64,000 nt of DNA from Budorcas taxicolor (taxonomy: Eukaryota > Chordata > Mammalia > Artiodactyla > Bovidae): assembly GCF_023091745.1 (NCBI RefSeq), contig NC_068921.1:12728001-12792000 (forward strand), in the 5' to 3' direction. Shown here piece by piece: positions 32,567 to 42,792 of this stretch. The notes under the pieces are model-generated. The model was not told the origin of the DNA, searched no databases, and was given only the letters and a program-made list of their open reading frames with translations. Numbering within the stretch: position 1 is the first letter of the stretch; the number at the start of each line of letters is the position of its first letter. The position numbers and the translations under genes are program-made.

Positions 32567-34030
32567 TAAGGAAACCATAAGTGACCAATAAGAAAATGGC
32601 TTTTGCTCAAGTCCATAAAAATTCAGAGATAATAAAACAGAGACTATTTAAAGAATGCTCAAACTACCGCACAATTGCCCTCATCTCACACGCTAGTAAA
32701 TAATGCCCAAAATTCTCCAAGCCAGGCTTCAGCAATACGTGAACTGTGAACTTCCAGATGTTCAAGCTGGCTTTAGAAAAGGCAGAGGAACCATTGATCA
32801 AATTGCCAACATCCGCGATCATTGAGAAAGCAAGAGAGTTCCAGAAAAACATCTATTTCTTCTTTATTGACTATGCCAAAGCCTTTGACTGTGTGGATCA
32901 CAGCAAATTGTAGAAAATTCTGAAAGAGATGGGAATAACAGACCACCTGACCTGCCTCTTGAGAAACCTATATGCAGGTCAGGAAGCAACAGTTAGAACT
33001 GGACATGGAACAACAGACTGGTTCCAAATAGGAAAAGGAGTACGTCAAGGCTGCACCCTGCTTATTTAACTTCTATGCAGAGTACATCATGAGAAACGCT
33101 AGGCTGGAAGAAGCACAAGCTGGAATCAAGATTGCTGGGAGAAATATCAATAACTTCAGATACGCAGATGACACCACCCTTATGGCAGAAAGTGAAGAGG
33201 AGCTAAAAAGCCTCTTGATGAAAGTGCAAGAGGAGAGTGAAAAAGTTGGCTTAAAGCTCAACATTCAGAAAACGAAGATCATGGCATCCAGTCCCATCAC
33301 TTCATGGGAAATAGACGGGGAAACAGTGGAAACATTGTCAGACTTTATTTCTTTGGGCTCCGAAATCACTGCAGATGGTGACTGCAGCCATGAAATTAAA
33401 AGACGCTTACTCCTTGGAAGGAAAGTTATGCCCAACCTAGACAGCGTATTAAAAAGCAGAGACATTGCTTTGCCAACAAAGGTCTGTCTAGTCAAGGCTA
33501 TAGTTTTTCCTGTGGTCATGTGTGGATGTGAGAGTTGGACTGTGAAGAAAGCTGAGCACTGAAGAATTGATGCTTTTGAACTGTGGTGCTGGAGAAGACT
33601 CTTGAGAGTCCCTTGGACAGCAAGGAGATGCAACCAGTCCATTCTAAAGGAGATCAGTCCTGGGTGTTCATTGGAAGGCCTGATGCTAAAGCTGAAACTC
33701 CAATACTTTGGCCACCTCATGCGAAGAGTTGACTCATTGGAAAAGCCCCTGATGCTGGGAGGGATTGGGGGCAGGAGGAGAAGGGGACGACAGAGGATGA
33801 GATGGCTGGATGGCATCACCGACATGAGTTTGCGTGAACTCCAGGAGTTGGTGCTGGACAGGGAGGCCTGGCATGCTGTGATTCATGGGGTCGAAAAGAG
33901 TCAGACAACTGAGTTCAGATGACTGAACTGAGCTGAATGATAACTTCATCACAAAGGTAAGAAAGCCATAAATGACTGGACTGAAAATGCCTTTTGCCCA
34001 AGTCCAGATAATAAAGTGGAGAATATTCAA
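32567..34030. repeat. ~80-bp diverged direct repeats bracketing a BovB
   Basis: Left copy 32567-32649 and right copy 33958-34030 align over about 75 positions at roughly 79% identity by eye, with one 11-base gap. Shared blocks include GAAAATG.CTTTTGC.CAAGTCC and AGATAATAAA. They sit just outside the two ends of the BovB at 32650-33941. Confidence 0.8.
32650..33941 (+). mobile_element. BovB LINE, reverse transcriptase and C-terminal region
   Basis: About 1.3 kb. YADD is intact in the frame at 33089-33562. Lesions: a TAG replaces a tryptophan codon at 32911-32913, about 8 bases are missing near 33050 just after the GKGVRQGC segment, and a TGA at 33560-33562 replaces an arginine codon. The last part (33602-33922) is open but about 9 bases shorter than sister copies near 33820. 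The tail is an imperfect GAACTGAGCTGAATGA. Confidence 0.96.
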
Positions 34031-34656
34031 ATGGTATAGGATAGAGCTGCTAGGCCAGAGGATGTAGAAAGGTCATTAAAGCATCCTCCCTGAGTGCCTG
34101 TGTCAGCGGAATGTAAGAGGGTGGAAGGAGCATTCGGTTTAACTCGAAAGTCCACTGACTAATTAATGTGTCAGGGACCAAGATGGGGGTGGGGGGAGGA
34201 AGGACGTGAATGATCAGTGTGCTTTTCTACCTGCAACTTCTTCTTTGGAAAAGGCATTTCAATTTGGGCATCTTAAATATCAGACCGTTTTTTCTCAAAC
34301 ATCATTTTAATAAGCGGAATGTAAATAAATCTACTGCTTCCAAAACATACAGAGTTTGTAGTTCAAGGGGCAGAGTGCCAGACCAGTTGCCTTTTGGGTC
34401 TTAAAAAGCCCAGCATTTTGTGACTGTCGTAAGCCTGAGGTAGGGTTTGCAAGAGGGGCTCTTTATTGAAGCCGGGTGTGAGCTGCCTCCTCTTCTGGTG
34501 GGGAGGCGTGTTGGGTCCTGGGCAGAATTTCCTGTGCTGGTTGTGCATCTCTGGCCCAGGTCCATGATGCCCCAGAATCTTCTGCATCTCCACCGTCTCT
34601 TGTTTCTTTTTCTCCCTTCCTCCTCCTCCTTCTTTTCCTCTTATGCTTTTCCACCT
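34031..34656. other. unique sequence with pyrimidine tract
   Basis: No repeat recognised up to 34600. A C/T-rich tract with TCC triplets lies at 34605-34640. The frame 34447-34752 arises from this composition. Confidence 0.4.
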
Positions 34657-34981
34657 GCTATGGACTATTTGCTGGTGTCCCCTCAACAGATTCCTGTGTT
34701 GAAGCCCTTCTCCCTAGGTGGTGGTGTTGGGAGGTGGGGTTTGGGGAGGTGATTGGATTTGGGTGAAGTCCTGGGAATGGAGCCCCAGTGCCATCACTGG
34801 GGCCGTACATGGCGATGAGGAGACCAGAACTTTGTCTTGTGAGGACACGGTGAGAAGGTGGCTGTCCATAAGCCAGGAAGTGAGTCCTCACTAGAACCCA
34901 GCCACACTGGCACCTTGCCTCGGACTTTCAGCCTCCAGGACTATGAGGAATAAGCCTTGTTGTTTAAGCCTGGTAGTCTAG
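34657..34981 (+). mobile_element. MaLR LTR (MST/MLT1 group)
   Basis: TATGGACTATTTGCTGGTG, TGGTGTTGGGAGGTGGGG, TGTGAGGACACGGTGAGAAGG, TTTCAGCCTCCAGGACTATG and TTGTTGTTTAAGCC appear in LTR order on the plus strand. Confidence 0.85.
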
Positions 34982-35532
34982 CCTGAAAAGGCTAGACATT
35001 TCCCTTCCCAAGTCTACTTCTGGGAGCAAATTCTGCTTACCGCACTCTACCCAACATGTTTAAAAAATTATTCCTAACTTCAGCTTTGGGCTCATGGTAA
35101 TGGACCAGCAGGATGCTAGCTGTGTTCAACATGGCTGCGGTAGAACTTCTTTGGCCCAAGAATGAGCATTCCTCAATGATTCTTAGTGAAAAAGAGGCAG
35201 GGTCTGTACACTTTGGCTGCAGAGTTTCTTCTTCTGCAAAACGGGATGACGGTGCCTGCCTCACCACAGGCTTGTAAAGAGTAAACTCAATATGCGTTAA
35301 TCTATCCTCCACGTCTCTCATTTTCCTGTTCATGTTTTCTATCCTTTTATCTCCTGCGCTGTGTTCTAGGTGAATTCCCCAGTACTGCCCTCCAATTTCT
35401 AATTCTCTCATCACTTGTGTTCAGTATTTATCCAGTCTATGCGGCTTTAATTTTAATGGATGTATTTCTAATTTTTAGGATTTGTAACTGATTATTTTTC
35501 AGAACCATGTGTTCTTCACTCACGTGTGTAGT
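34982..35532 (+). other. unique sequence with a MIR piece
   Basis: 35210-35310 matches the second half of MIR (GTTTCTTCTTCTGCAAAACG, GTAAACTCAATATGCGTTAA). 35310-35500 is AT-rich and may be decayed L1. Confidence 0.5.
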
Positions 35533-35747
35533 TTGTGTGCTCAGTCATGTCCGACTCTTTGTGACCAAGTGGACCTGTAGCCTGCCAGGCTCTCCTCTGT
35601 CCATGGAGCTTTCCAGGCAAGAATACTGGATGGGTTGCCATTTCCTTCTCCAGGGGAACTTCCCAACCCAGAGATGCAAACTACATCTCTAGTGTCTCCT
35701 GCATTTGCAGGCAGATTCCTTACCATTGTGCCACCTGGGAGGCCCCC
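35533..35747 (-). mobile_element. Bov-tA/Bov-A2 SINE
   Basis: Minus-strand full-length copy from GTGTGCTCAGTCATGTCCG to the GCCACCTGGGAGGCCCC head. Confidence 0.93.
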
Positions 35748-35759
35748 TAAAATAAAGCC

Positions 35760-35955
35760 ACAGCAGAGGCTTTAGCAGAATTAAGGAGAAAACATCTAAT
35801 AATATAATTTAAGCACTTAAATCCAGCCATACCTGAATCCATATCCCTTGGACATTTCAGTTAAGTGTGCCAATAAACTCTCCTTTTTTGTTTTTAACTA
35901 CTTTGATTTGAGTTTCTGTCATTTGAAAGTGGAACAGTCCTAATAAATTGTTTTG
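35760..35955 (+). mobile_element. ERVL-type LTR, 3' end
   Basis: Polyadenylation region GTGCCAATAAACTCTCC followed by TTTGATTTGAGTTTCTGTCA and AGTCCTAATAAATTG. The 5' half of the LTR is not recognisable. Confidence 0.65.
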
Positions 35956-36590
35956 GGCTCTTTTTGTGTGTTTTTTCTTTTTTTTTTAAAGAACTTTTGT
36001 TAACTTTTGACTTGAAACTGGCAGTTTCCCAATATTGCCTCTGAAAGGGAAGCTTATTTCCCCTTTTCACACGTCCTGATTATTTATCAGAAATTTAAGC
36101 TTAGCTCTTAAAGCCTTATTTAAGAACAACATTCTATATTAATTACACACAAAAGAAAAGCCTTTCACTTTTGTTCTTCATGCATTCAATTGCTTTATCT
36201 CTTTGAAAGTTTCAAGCACACTTATTTAAGATAATTTTCGAGATTGCTCAGGTATTCCCATATTTTGAGAGAATATCTTTCTGGTTTTTCAGATTGTTAG
36301 CTGACTTCCTTATGTTAGATTTCCTTTAAAATTTAGGTTTGCATGCTCATCTTGACTGGCTTATCCTTCCCTCTAGCTTTGGGTTATTTTCTTCCCTGTT
36401 TAGTGATTTTAATGTTACTCTACCTAGCTCCCAGAGGCCCTGTTCCAGAACCAGGCTGACTATTCACGGCTGGGCTTCCTCCCTGCCTATGTACTGGGAG
36501 CGCATATACCCTGCCCATGTACTGGGAGTGCATACACGCAGCCACGAAGCAAGGTGGTGGCTTCACTCAGAATGGGGCTCCAGGGAGGGT
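35956..36590. other. AT-rich block, possible decayed L1
   Basis: 36230-36420 has L1-like antisense phrases, for example TTAGTGATTTTAATGTTAC, but confidence is low. A short tandem duplication follows. Confidence 0.4.
36481..36536. repeat. two-unit 28-bp tandem duplication
   Basis: CCCTGCCTATGTACTGGGAG at 36481 recurs as CCCTGCCCATGTACTGGGAG at 36509. The units differ at three of 28 positions. Confidence 0.93.
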
Positions 36591-36629
36591 GTGCAGAATG
36601 TAAATTGGTAGAGCCGCTGTGGAAAACAT

Positions 36630-36769
36630 CCAGGAAATGAGTCTAGAACCCGACCATGCCGGCACCTGGTCTTGGACTTCCAGCCTCCTGGACTACAAGA
36701 AATAAAACTCTTATTTAAGCCTTGCAGTCTATGGTATTTTGTTACAGCAGCCTGAGCAGAGTGGACACA
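36630..36769 (+). mobile_element. MaLR LTR 3' part inside L1
   Basis: CTAGAACCCGACCATGCCGG, CTTGGACTTCCAGCCTCC, ATGGTATTTTGTTACAGC. Only the last ~140 bp of the LTR are present. L1 sequence resumes immediately with GCATGGAGGTTC. Confidence 0.85.
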
Positions 36770-37008
36770 GCATGGAGGTTCTTTAAAACCTAAAAATAGA
36801 GTTACCTACCTTATGATCCAGCAACTCCACCCCTTGGCATATATCCAGAGAAAACTCTAATTCAAAAAGATACATGCACACCAACGTTTGTAGCAGCACT
36901 CTTCACAATAGCCAAGCCATGAAGCAACTTAACTTTCCTTCAACAGATGAATGGATGCATAAGATGCAGTATATTTATACGACGGAGTAGGGATCTGAAC
37001 CCTGGCCC

Positions 37009-37204
37009 GCATTGCTCTTCTCTGGTGGCTCAGTCAGTGAAGAGTCTGTTTGCTCTGCAGGAGACCCAGGCTCTCCACTTTCAAATGACAGAAACTCAAA
37101 TGGCAACCCATCCAGTATTCTTGCCTGGAGCGTCCCATGGACAGAGTGGGCTACAGTCCATGGGGTCACAAAGAGTAGGACACGACTGAGTGACTAACTT
37201 TGAT
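37009..37204 (+). mobile_element. Bov-tA SINE inside L1
   Basis: Contains a TTTCAAATGACAGAAACTC substitution of the usual 'GATCCCTGGGTTGGGAAGATC' part, so the head-body junction is replaced or rearranged. Confidence 0.9.
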
Positions 37205-37286
37205 TTCATAGCTCTTCATGCTAGCTAAACTCTTAAATAATAATAAAATGTCCTACGGAAGGATTCATTTGCATGTTTTCCCTCCT

Positions 37287-37333
37287 GCATTGCAGGCAGA
37301 TTCTTTACCATCTGAGCCACCAGGGAAGCCCTG
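37287..37333 (-). mobile_element. Bov-tA head fragment
   Basis: Only the tRNA-like head is present, antisense, ending GCCACCAGGGAAGCCC. The segment between this and the plus-strand SINE (37205-37286) is unrecognised. Together they form an insertion in the L1. Confidence 0.85.
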
Positions 37334-37355
37334 TGTTTTTACAGTGGAATACTTT

Positions 37356-37874
37356 GTTCAGTTCAGTTCAGTCACTCAGTCATGTCCAACTCTTTGCGAC
37401 CCCATGAATTGCAGCACGCCAGGCCTCCCTGTCCATCACCAACTCCCGGAGTTCACTCAGACTCACGTCCATCAAGTCAGAGATGCCAACCAGCCATCTC
37501 ATCCTCTGTCGTCCCCTTCTCCTCCTGCCCCCAATCCCTCCCAGCGTCAGAGTCTTTTCCAATGAGTCAACTCTTCTCATGAGGTGGCCAAAGTACTGGA
37601 GTTTCAGCTTCAGCATCATTCCTTCCAAAGAAATCCCAGGGCTGATCTCCTTCAGAATGGACTGGTTGGATCTCCCTGCAGTCCAAGGGACTCTCAAGAG
37701 TCTTCTCCAACACCACAGTTCAAAAGCATCAGTTCTTCGGTACTCAGCCTTCTTCACAGTCCAACTCTCACATCCATACATGACCACAGGAAAAACCATA
37801 GCCTTGACTAGACGGACCTTAGTTGGCAAAGTAATGTCTCTGCTTTTGAATATGCTATCTAGGTTGGTCATAAC
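37356..37874 (-). mobile_element. BovB LINE 3' fragment inside L1
   Basis: Interrupts the L1 between GTGGAATACTTT and TATTCAGCC. The minus frame 37380-37871 (163 codons) is open through the entire fragment up to its left tail, an unusually undamaged C-terminal region. Confidence 0.96.
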
Positions 37875-37942
37875 TATTCAGCCATAAAAAAGAATGAAGT
37901 AATGCCACTTGCAATAACATGCATGGACCTCGAGATTATCAT

Positions 37943-38182
37943 GGAGCTCCCCAGGTGGTGCTAGTGGTAAAGAACCCACCTGCCAATGCAGGAGATTTGA
38001 GAGATGTGGGTTTGATCCCTGGGTTGGGAAGATCCCCTGGAGGAGGGCATGGCAACCCACTCCAGCATCCTTGTCTGGAGAATCCCATGGACAGAGGAGC
38101 CTGAAGGCGAGTGGCCTACAGTCCATATAAGGGTTGCAAAGAGTCTGACACAACTGAGTGACTTAGCACACACACATGCATA
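37943..38182 (+). mobile_element. Bov-tA2 SINE inside L1
   Basis: Flanks GATTATCAT (37934-37942) and GGTTATCAT (38183-38191) differ at one position and are a target-site duplication. Tail ends in CACACACACATGC. Confidence 0.94.
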
Positions 38183-38457
38183 GGTTATCATAGTAAATGA
38201 ATTAAGCCAGACAGAGAAAGACAAATATCATATGATATCATTTATATGTGGAATCTAAAATAAAGACATAAATGAAATTATTTACAAAACAGTAATAGTC
38301 TCACAGACATAGAAAACAAACTTATTGTTGCCAAAGGGGGAAGGGGGGGAGGGATAAATTAGGGGTTTGAGATTAACATATACACACCACTATATATAAA
38401 TGGATAACCAACAAGGACCTACTGTGTAGCACAGGGAACTACACTCAATATCTTTAG

Positions 38458-38508
38458 CAGTCCGTGGGGCCCAAAGAAGTAGACACGACTGAGCGACTAA
38501 GCACACCA
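38458..38508 (+). mobile_element. Bov-A 3'-end fragment
   Basis: About 50 bp, CAGTCCGTGGGGCCCAAAG to GACTGAGCGACTAAGCAC, interrupting the L1 3' UTR. Confidence 0.85.
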
Positions 38509-38526
38509 CGGGAAAGAATCTGTAAA

Positions 38527-38529
<3 letters not shown>

Positions 38530-38580
<51 letters not shown>
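38530..38580. repeat. (AT)25 microsatellite
   Basis: An uninterrupted AT dinucleotide tract of about 51 bases in the L1 3' UTR. Its purity suggests length polymorphism. Confidence 0.97.
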
Positions 38581-38583
<3 letters not shown>

Positions 38584-38671
38584 AATTAGATAGATATAGT
38601 TGAATCATTATGCTGTATACCAGAAACTAACACAACATTGTAAATCAATTCTACTTCAATTAAAAAAGAAT

Positions 38672-39493
38672 AGGGTTCCATGCTGTCTCTGTTTCTTTTC
38701 ATCACTGGAACTTCCTGGACTTTATAAAAAGGCCAGTGGTTTAGGGCAGCGGCTATGGTTTTCCTGCTTCTTTTTATAGCTGAGGAAGGTCAGCAGCACC
38801 TGTGGCTTCAGGCTCCATCCTTATTTAGGCCCTGTGCTGAGCCTGGAAGGTTTTATTCCCTGTCAGCCCAGGGGAATATCAGCCCAGAGGAGTCAAACTT
38901 TGCCCCTCTCTGCCTTTTAACTGGGAAACCTTGATGCTCACGGCTTTGACCTGTTTATATAATGGTGTGTTTCTCTTCCATGGAAAGTATTTATTTGATA
39001 TTGCAGCGTGATTTAATTTTGAAAAGGGTTTCCTATATCCTTGCTGTGTCCGGAGTTGGAGAGCTCGGAGCTTGAGCTCACAATGGCCCCTCGCCTAGAG
39101 GTGCCTCTTCCAGTACATCTTTGTGCTCTCACGCTTGTCGCATGGCAAGTCCTCCATGAGTTTTGATAGCTTGTTGTTACTGGGACATGGATCTGTTAGG
39201 CAGAGGCTTGAGGGTGAGAAACATTAACTTACACAAAGTCAGGGAGAGTTCTTCCGGTTGAGTTGGGTTTTACATACTCCACAGGGTATCTGAGACCTTC
39301 TCTGACTATAAAGCCTACCGGCCTCAGAAGTCCCTACTTATGGGCAGACCATCAGGGTGTTAAGAGTGTCCTTCGTGCTAGAGACAGTCCTGACCTTCTT
39401 CTTGCAGGAAAACATCATCACCCCCTTAAGGCCTTCGGTATCAGTGTTTAATGAAACAGTGTTGTCTTCTGAGTTGATCTGTGGCTCATCAGG
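38672..39493. other. 0.8 kb unique island
   Basis: No repeat recognised. Composition is moderate GC with a few CpG. No splice-flanked frame convinces. Confidence 0.45.
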
Positions 39494-39716
39494 GGGCTTC
39501 TCAGATGGCACTAGTGGTAAAAAACAAAACAAAACAAAATCTGCCTGCCAGTGCAGGAGACTCAAGAGACACTGATTCCATCCCTGGGCCAGGAAGATCC
39601 CCTGGAGGAGATATGTCAACCCACTCCAGTATTCTTGCTTGCAGAACCCTATCGACAGAGGAGCCTGGAAGGCTACAGTCAATAGCATCTCAAAGAGTCA
39701 GACATGACTGCACGTG
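39494..39716 (+). mobile_element. Bov-tA2 SINE with internal AAAAC expansion
   Basis: The normal GTGGTAAAGAATCTGCC is replaced by GTGGTAAAAAACAAAACA... so a short AAAAC array (about 39522-39541) has arisen inside the tRNA-like head. Confidence 0.93.
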
Positions 39717-40162
39717 ACTCATTAGGTGATTTGGTAGTTTCACATTTGTGTTCTTGGGTCAGGAAGTCCGAGTTGAGCTCCAGCAGGCTGACTCAGTGGT
39801 AGAAGCAAGAGCTGTGTGGATTGCTGACAGGATGCCAACTTGGGTGAAGAGCTGATCTTAGATAAATCCATAGATAATCTGCTTTAGGGTAATCAAGTAC
39901 CCTCCATGGAGAAAAATAAGTCAGTAATGTGCTCTCGGTGGGAAACTTGATTCGTGGGTTGTCACAATTCAGGGGTGTGATTACGATCTGATGTCAGTGT
40001 AACTTTGACCTTTTTGTGTATTTTTCTCATTCATCCTATGAGTCATAGAAACGTTTTGACAATTGCAGCAAAATCTATGGCTATTTGATTTTAACTTCAC
40101 CAAACTGGAAGAGCCTTATCCAACTACAGAAAACAGCAGAGTGCCAGGGTTGAACAGCATAG
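39717..40162. other. unique sequence
   Basis: Nothing recognised. Confidence 0.4.
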
Positions 40163-40458
40163 TTCAACCCTGAATTCTCATTGGAAGGACCAATACTGAA
40201 GCTAAAGCTCTAATACCCCGGGCACCTGATGTGAAGAGCCAACTCATTGGAAAAGACCCTGATGCTGGGAAAAATTGAGGGCAGGAGGAGAAGGGGGTGA
40301 CCAAGGATAAGATGATTGGATGGCATCACCAACTCAATGGACATGAGTTTGAGCAAACTCTGGGAGATAGGGAAGGACAGGGAAGCCTGGTGTGCTGCAG
40401 TCCATGGGGTCACAAAGAGTTGGACACGACCTAGCAAAAGAGTCAAATAGCAACAACA
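40163..40458 (+). mobile_element. BovB LINE 3' fragment, older type
   Basis: CCCTGAATTCTCATTGGAAG through GTTGGACACGACCTAGC to an AATAGCAACAACAG tail. Heavily substituted; no frame is preserved on the coding strand. Confidence 0.93.
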
Positions 40459-40788
40459 GTGTCATGCTTCACATTGCTAAAGCATGACCTCAATTCTTTC
40501 TTTAGATTTAATTGGAAACATATAAGATTTAGAAGACTGGATCCCGGGTGCATGGGGCAACCCAGTTTGCTGTGGGTTTCTGTAGTTTTGGCTCCTCACT
40601 AGCTCAGGGTGGTGAAGAGACGTTGGATATTTTTGCCTGTCCAGCACTGATTGCCATCCTTCTATACGTGGATGCTTTTCTCATGTGGTGAACACATTCC
40701 ACTCCCAGAGCCAGGAGGCTGTGTGTCCCATGAGTAGCTCAGGAATGGGCCCAGGACCTAAGCAGAGTCTCCCTGGGACGTTTCTGCT
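40459..40788. other. unique sequence
   Basis: Nothing recognised. Confidence 0.4.
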
Positions 40789-40880
40789 AAGTGTTAGTCA
40801 CTCAGTCACGTCTGACTCTTTGCGACCCAATGGGCTGTAGCCCATCAGGCTCCTCTGTACGTTGGAATTCTCCAGGCAAG
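40789..40880 (-). mobile_element. Bov-A SINE, truncated
   Basis: Minus strand, only the last ~90 bp, GTGTTAGTCACTCAGTCACG to TCTCCAGGCAAGAA. Confidence 0.9.
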
Positions 40881-40974
40881 AAATAACTATCACCAAATAC
40901 TTTCCTTTTACTGGGCCTCCAACCTTCTGGAGAGCACCTGTCCAGCAGGGGGAGACAAGAGGCAGCGCTCTGAA

Positions 40975-41176
40975 GACATTTGAAATTTTGTGATTAAAAA
41001 ATGGTATATATTTAAGTTGTATAACATGATGGTTTGACTATACATGGTGAAATGATTGCTACTGTTAAGCTAATTAACATATACATCTCCTCATGTAGTT
41101 ATCCTTTGTGTGTGTGTGTGTGGTAAGAGTACCTGAAATCTACTTTCTTAGCAATTTTCCAGTATTCAGTATTACT
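40975..41176 (-). mobile_element. L1M fragment
   Basis: TTAAGTTGTATAACATGATG, CTAATTAACATATACATCTC, a TG run, then ATCTACTTTCTTAGCAATT. The same L1 region as 26750-26900. It contains a short (TG)n tract at 41107-41122. Confidence 0.8.
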
Positions 41177-41177
41177 T

Positions 41178-41386
41178 GTTGTTGTTTAGTCACTAAGTCA
41201 CGTCCAACTCTTTTGTGACCCCATGGACTGTAGCCCGCCAGGCTCCTCTGTCCATGGAATTCTCCAGGCAAGAATACTGGAGTAGCCATTCCCTTCTGCA
41301 GGGGATCTTCCTGACCCAGGCATTGTACCCAGGTCTCTTGCATTGCAGGCAGATTCTTCACTGTCTGAGACACCAGGGAAGCCCCA
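41178..41386 (-). mobile_element. Bov-A2 SINE
   Basis: Minus-strand copy whose tail reads TGTTGTTGTTTAGTCACTAA, the complement of an AACAACAAC-type end, and whose head ends ACCAGGGAAGCCCC. Confidence 0.93.
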
Positions 41387-41601
41387 TATCCAGCTTTGCC
41401 TGAGGTCAAACATGCAAGGTATGTAAGCCCATGGGTTTCTTTCTTGGCTTTAACTAATTTGAATTGCTGGCACTTGAGATTGAAAGTGTGTTGACCTTTT
41501 AAGTGTAGGAGTGGGGAGTGAGGTCATTCATCAAAATTCTTGACAGCAAACTCTGTGTATGTTTCACCCACCCCAGGCCCAAGCATTTAAAATGTATGCC
41601 C

Positions 41602-41790
41602 AGGGACTTCTTGGCTCTCCAGTGGTTAACACTTTGTCTTCCACTGCAGGGGGTGAGAATTTGATCTCTGGTAGTGAAGCTAAATCCCCCATTTCATAGT
41701 CAGAAAACCAAAACACACAACAGAAGCAATATTGTAAAAAAAAAAAAAAAATCAATAAAGACTTTTAAGTGGTCCATATCAAAAAAATCT
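41602..41790 (+). mobile_element. CHR-1-like SINE
   Basis: Head GGGACTTCTTGGCTCTCCAG, A-rich insert of about 16 bases replacing the usual AACAAATT, then AATAAAGACTTTTAAGTGG. Confidence 0.9.
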
Positions 41791-42792
41791 TAAAGAAATA
41801 AATAAAAATAAATTGGATGCCCGGCCCTTGGGTACACCTAAGGCAGCTATTCACTGAACTTATTGGGCAAGCACTAACTTTTTGGGTGTCTAAGGTTTGA
41901 GCTTTGATCACCTGATGCTGAAGAAATCAAAGAGTCAAAATTGGTAAAAGGGACAGTAGAAATGGGACCACACAGACGGCACCTACTCATGCTAGTTGCT
42001 ATGGAAACAAACAGAAACAATCATGTGCCTTACTTTCAGGAAGGGCCAGCCGTGGAGGATGCCCTTCTCTGAAGAGCTGAATCGCTTTCTATTTACTTAC
42101 CCAAGGCTGCTGAAGTATCAGTTTACCCAGAGAGTCAAAGTAATTTTCCCCTATCGACACAGTAAGTCTGATTCAGATCTTTCCATTTCCATGCCAAGTT
42201 AGGCATTCATCAGACCACACTACTTTCCTGCCTTGGAGAGAAGAAATAAGCAGAAGTTAGAAAGCAGAAGCAGCCATAGTATTCTATAAACTGTCTGTGT
42301 CTTGTAGATAAAAGATACCATGTGTGTGGTCTGTATGGCTGGGAACCTCTGCAGAGCAGGTGGGCTTTTGAGAAATTCAAAGGAGGGAGGACAGGGCAGG
42401 AAACCTCTGAGTTTAGCTTCTGACTCAGGGCATGCAACTGTTGTGAGGCTGCGTGGGGTGGGTGGGAAGGATTGCAGGCGAACAAGACACAGAAATGAGT
42501 GCATAAGGCAAAGCAGATGTGAGGAAGAGGACTGACTCATGATGAGAACCTTGTTCTTTACTTCTGTCTGTCATGTCAGAAAGGGACCCCCTAAATCTGA
42601 GTAGAGATTGGATAGAAACATTGAAACGGTCAGTGATGGGCAAAGCATAGGGAGGGGGCGGCATTCACCAAGATGGGATGACGGATAAAGCGCTTTAGTA
42701 GAAAGATAAAGGAGAGGTGGGTGAAGACTTTCTTAGCTAGAAACTGCCTTCAAGATGTGTAAGGCAGGCCAGGAATATGGGGCTTCAAAGTT
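41791..42792. other. 1 kb unique island with one exon-like segment
   Basis: 42040-42161 is preceded by TGTGCCTTACTTTCAG and followed by GTAAGT, and is open in one plus-strand frame (PWRMPFSEELNRF near its start). I do not recognise the peptide. It may be a chance match to splice signals. Confidence 0.3.

Larger units (their letters stand above)
36591..38671 (+). mobile_element. L1 LINE cut by several later insertions
   Basis: Plus-strand L1 pieces in order: 36591-36629 (GAATGTAAATTGGTAGAG), 36769-36987 (GTTCTTTAAAACC, GATCCAGCAACTCC), 37334-37355, 37875-37942 (TATTCAGCCATAAAAAAGAA), 38183-38457 (GTAAATGAATTAAGCCAGAC, ACAAGGACCTACTGTGTAGC), and 38509-38671 (AACTAACACAACATTGTAAA and A-rich end). 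The pieces match the ORF2 end and 3' UTR. Confidence 0.92.
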
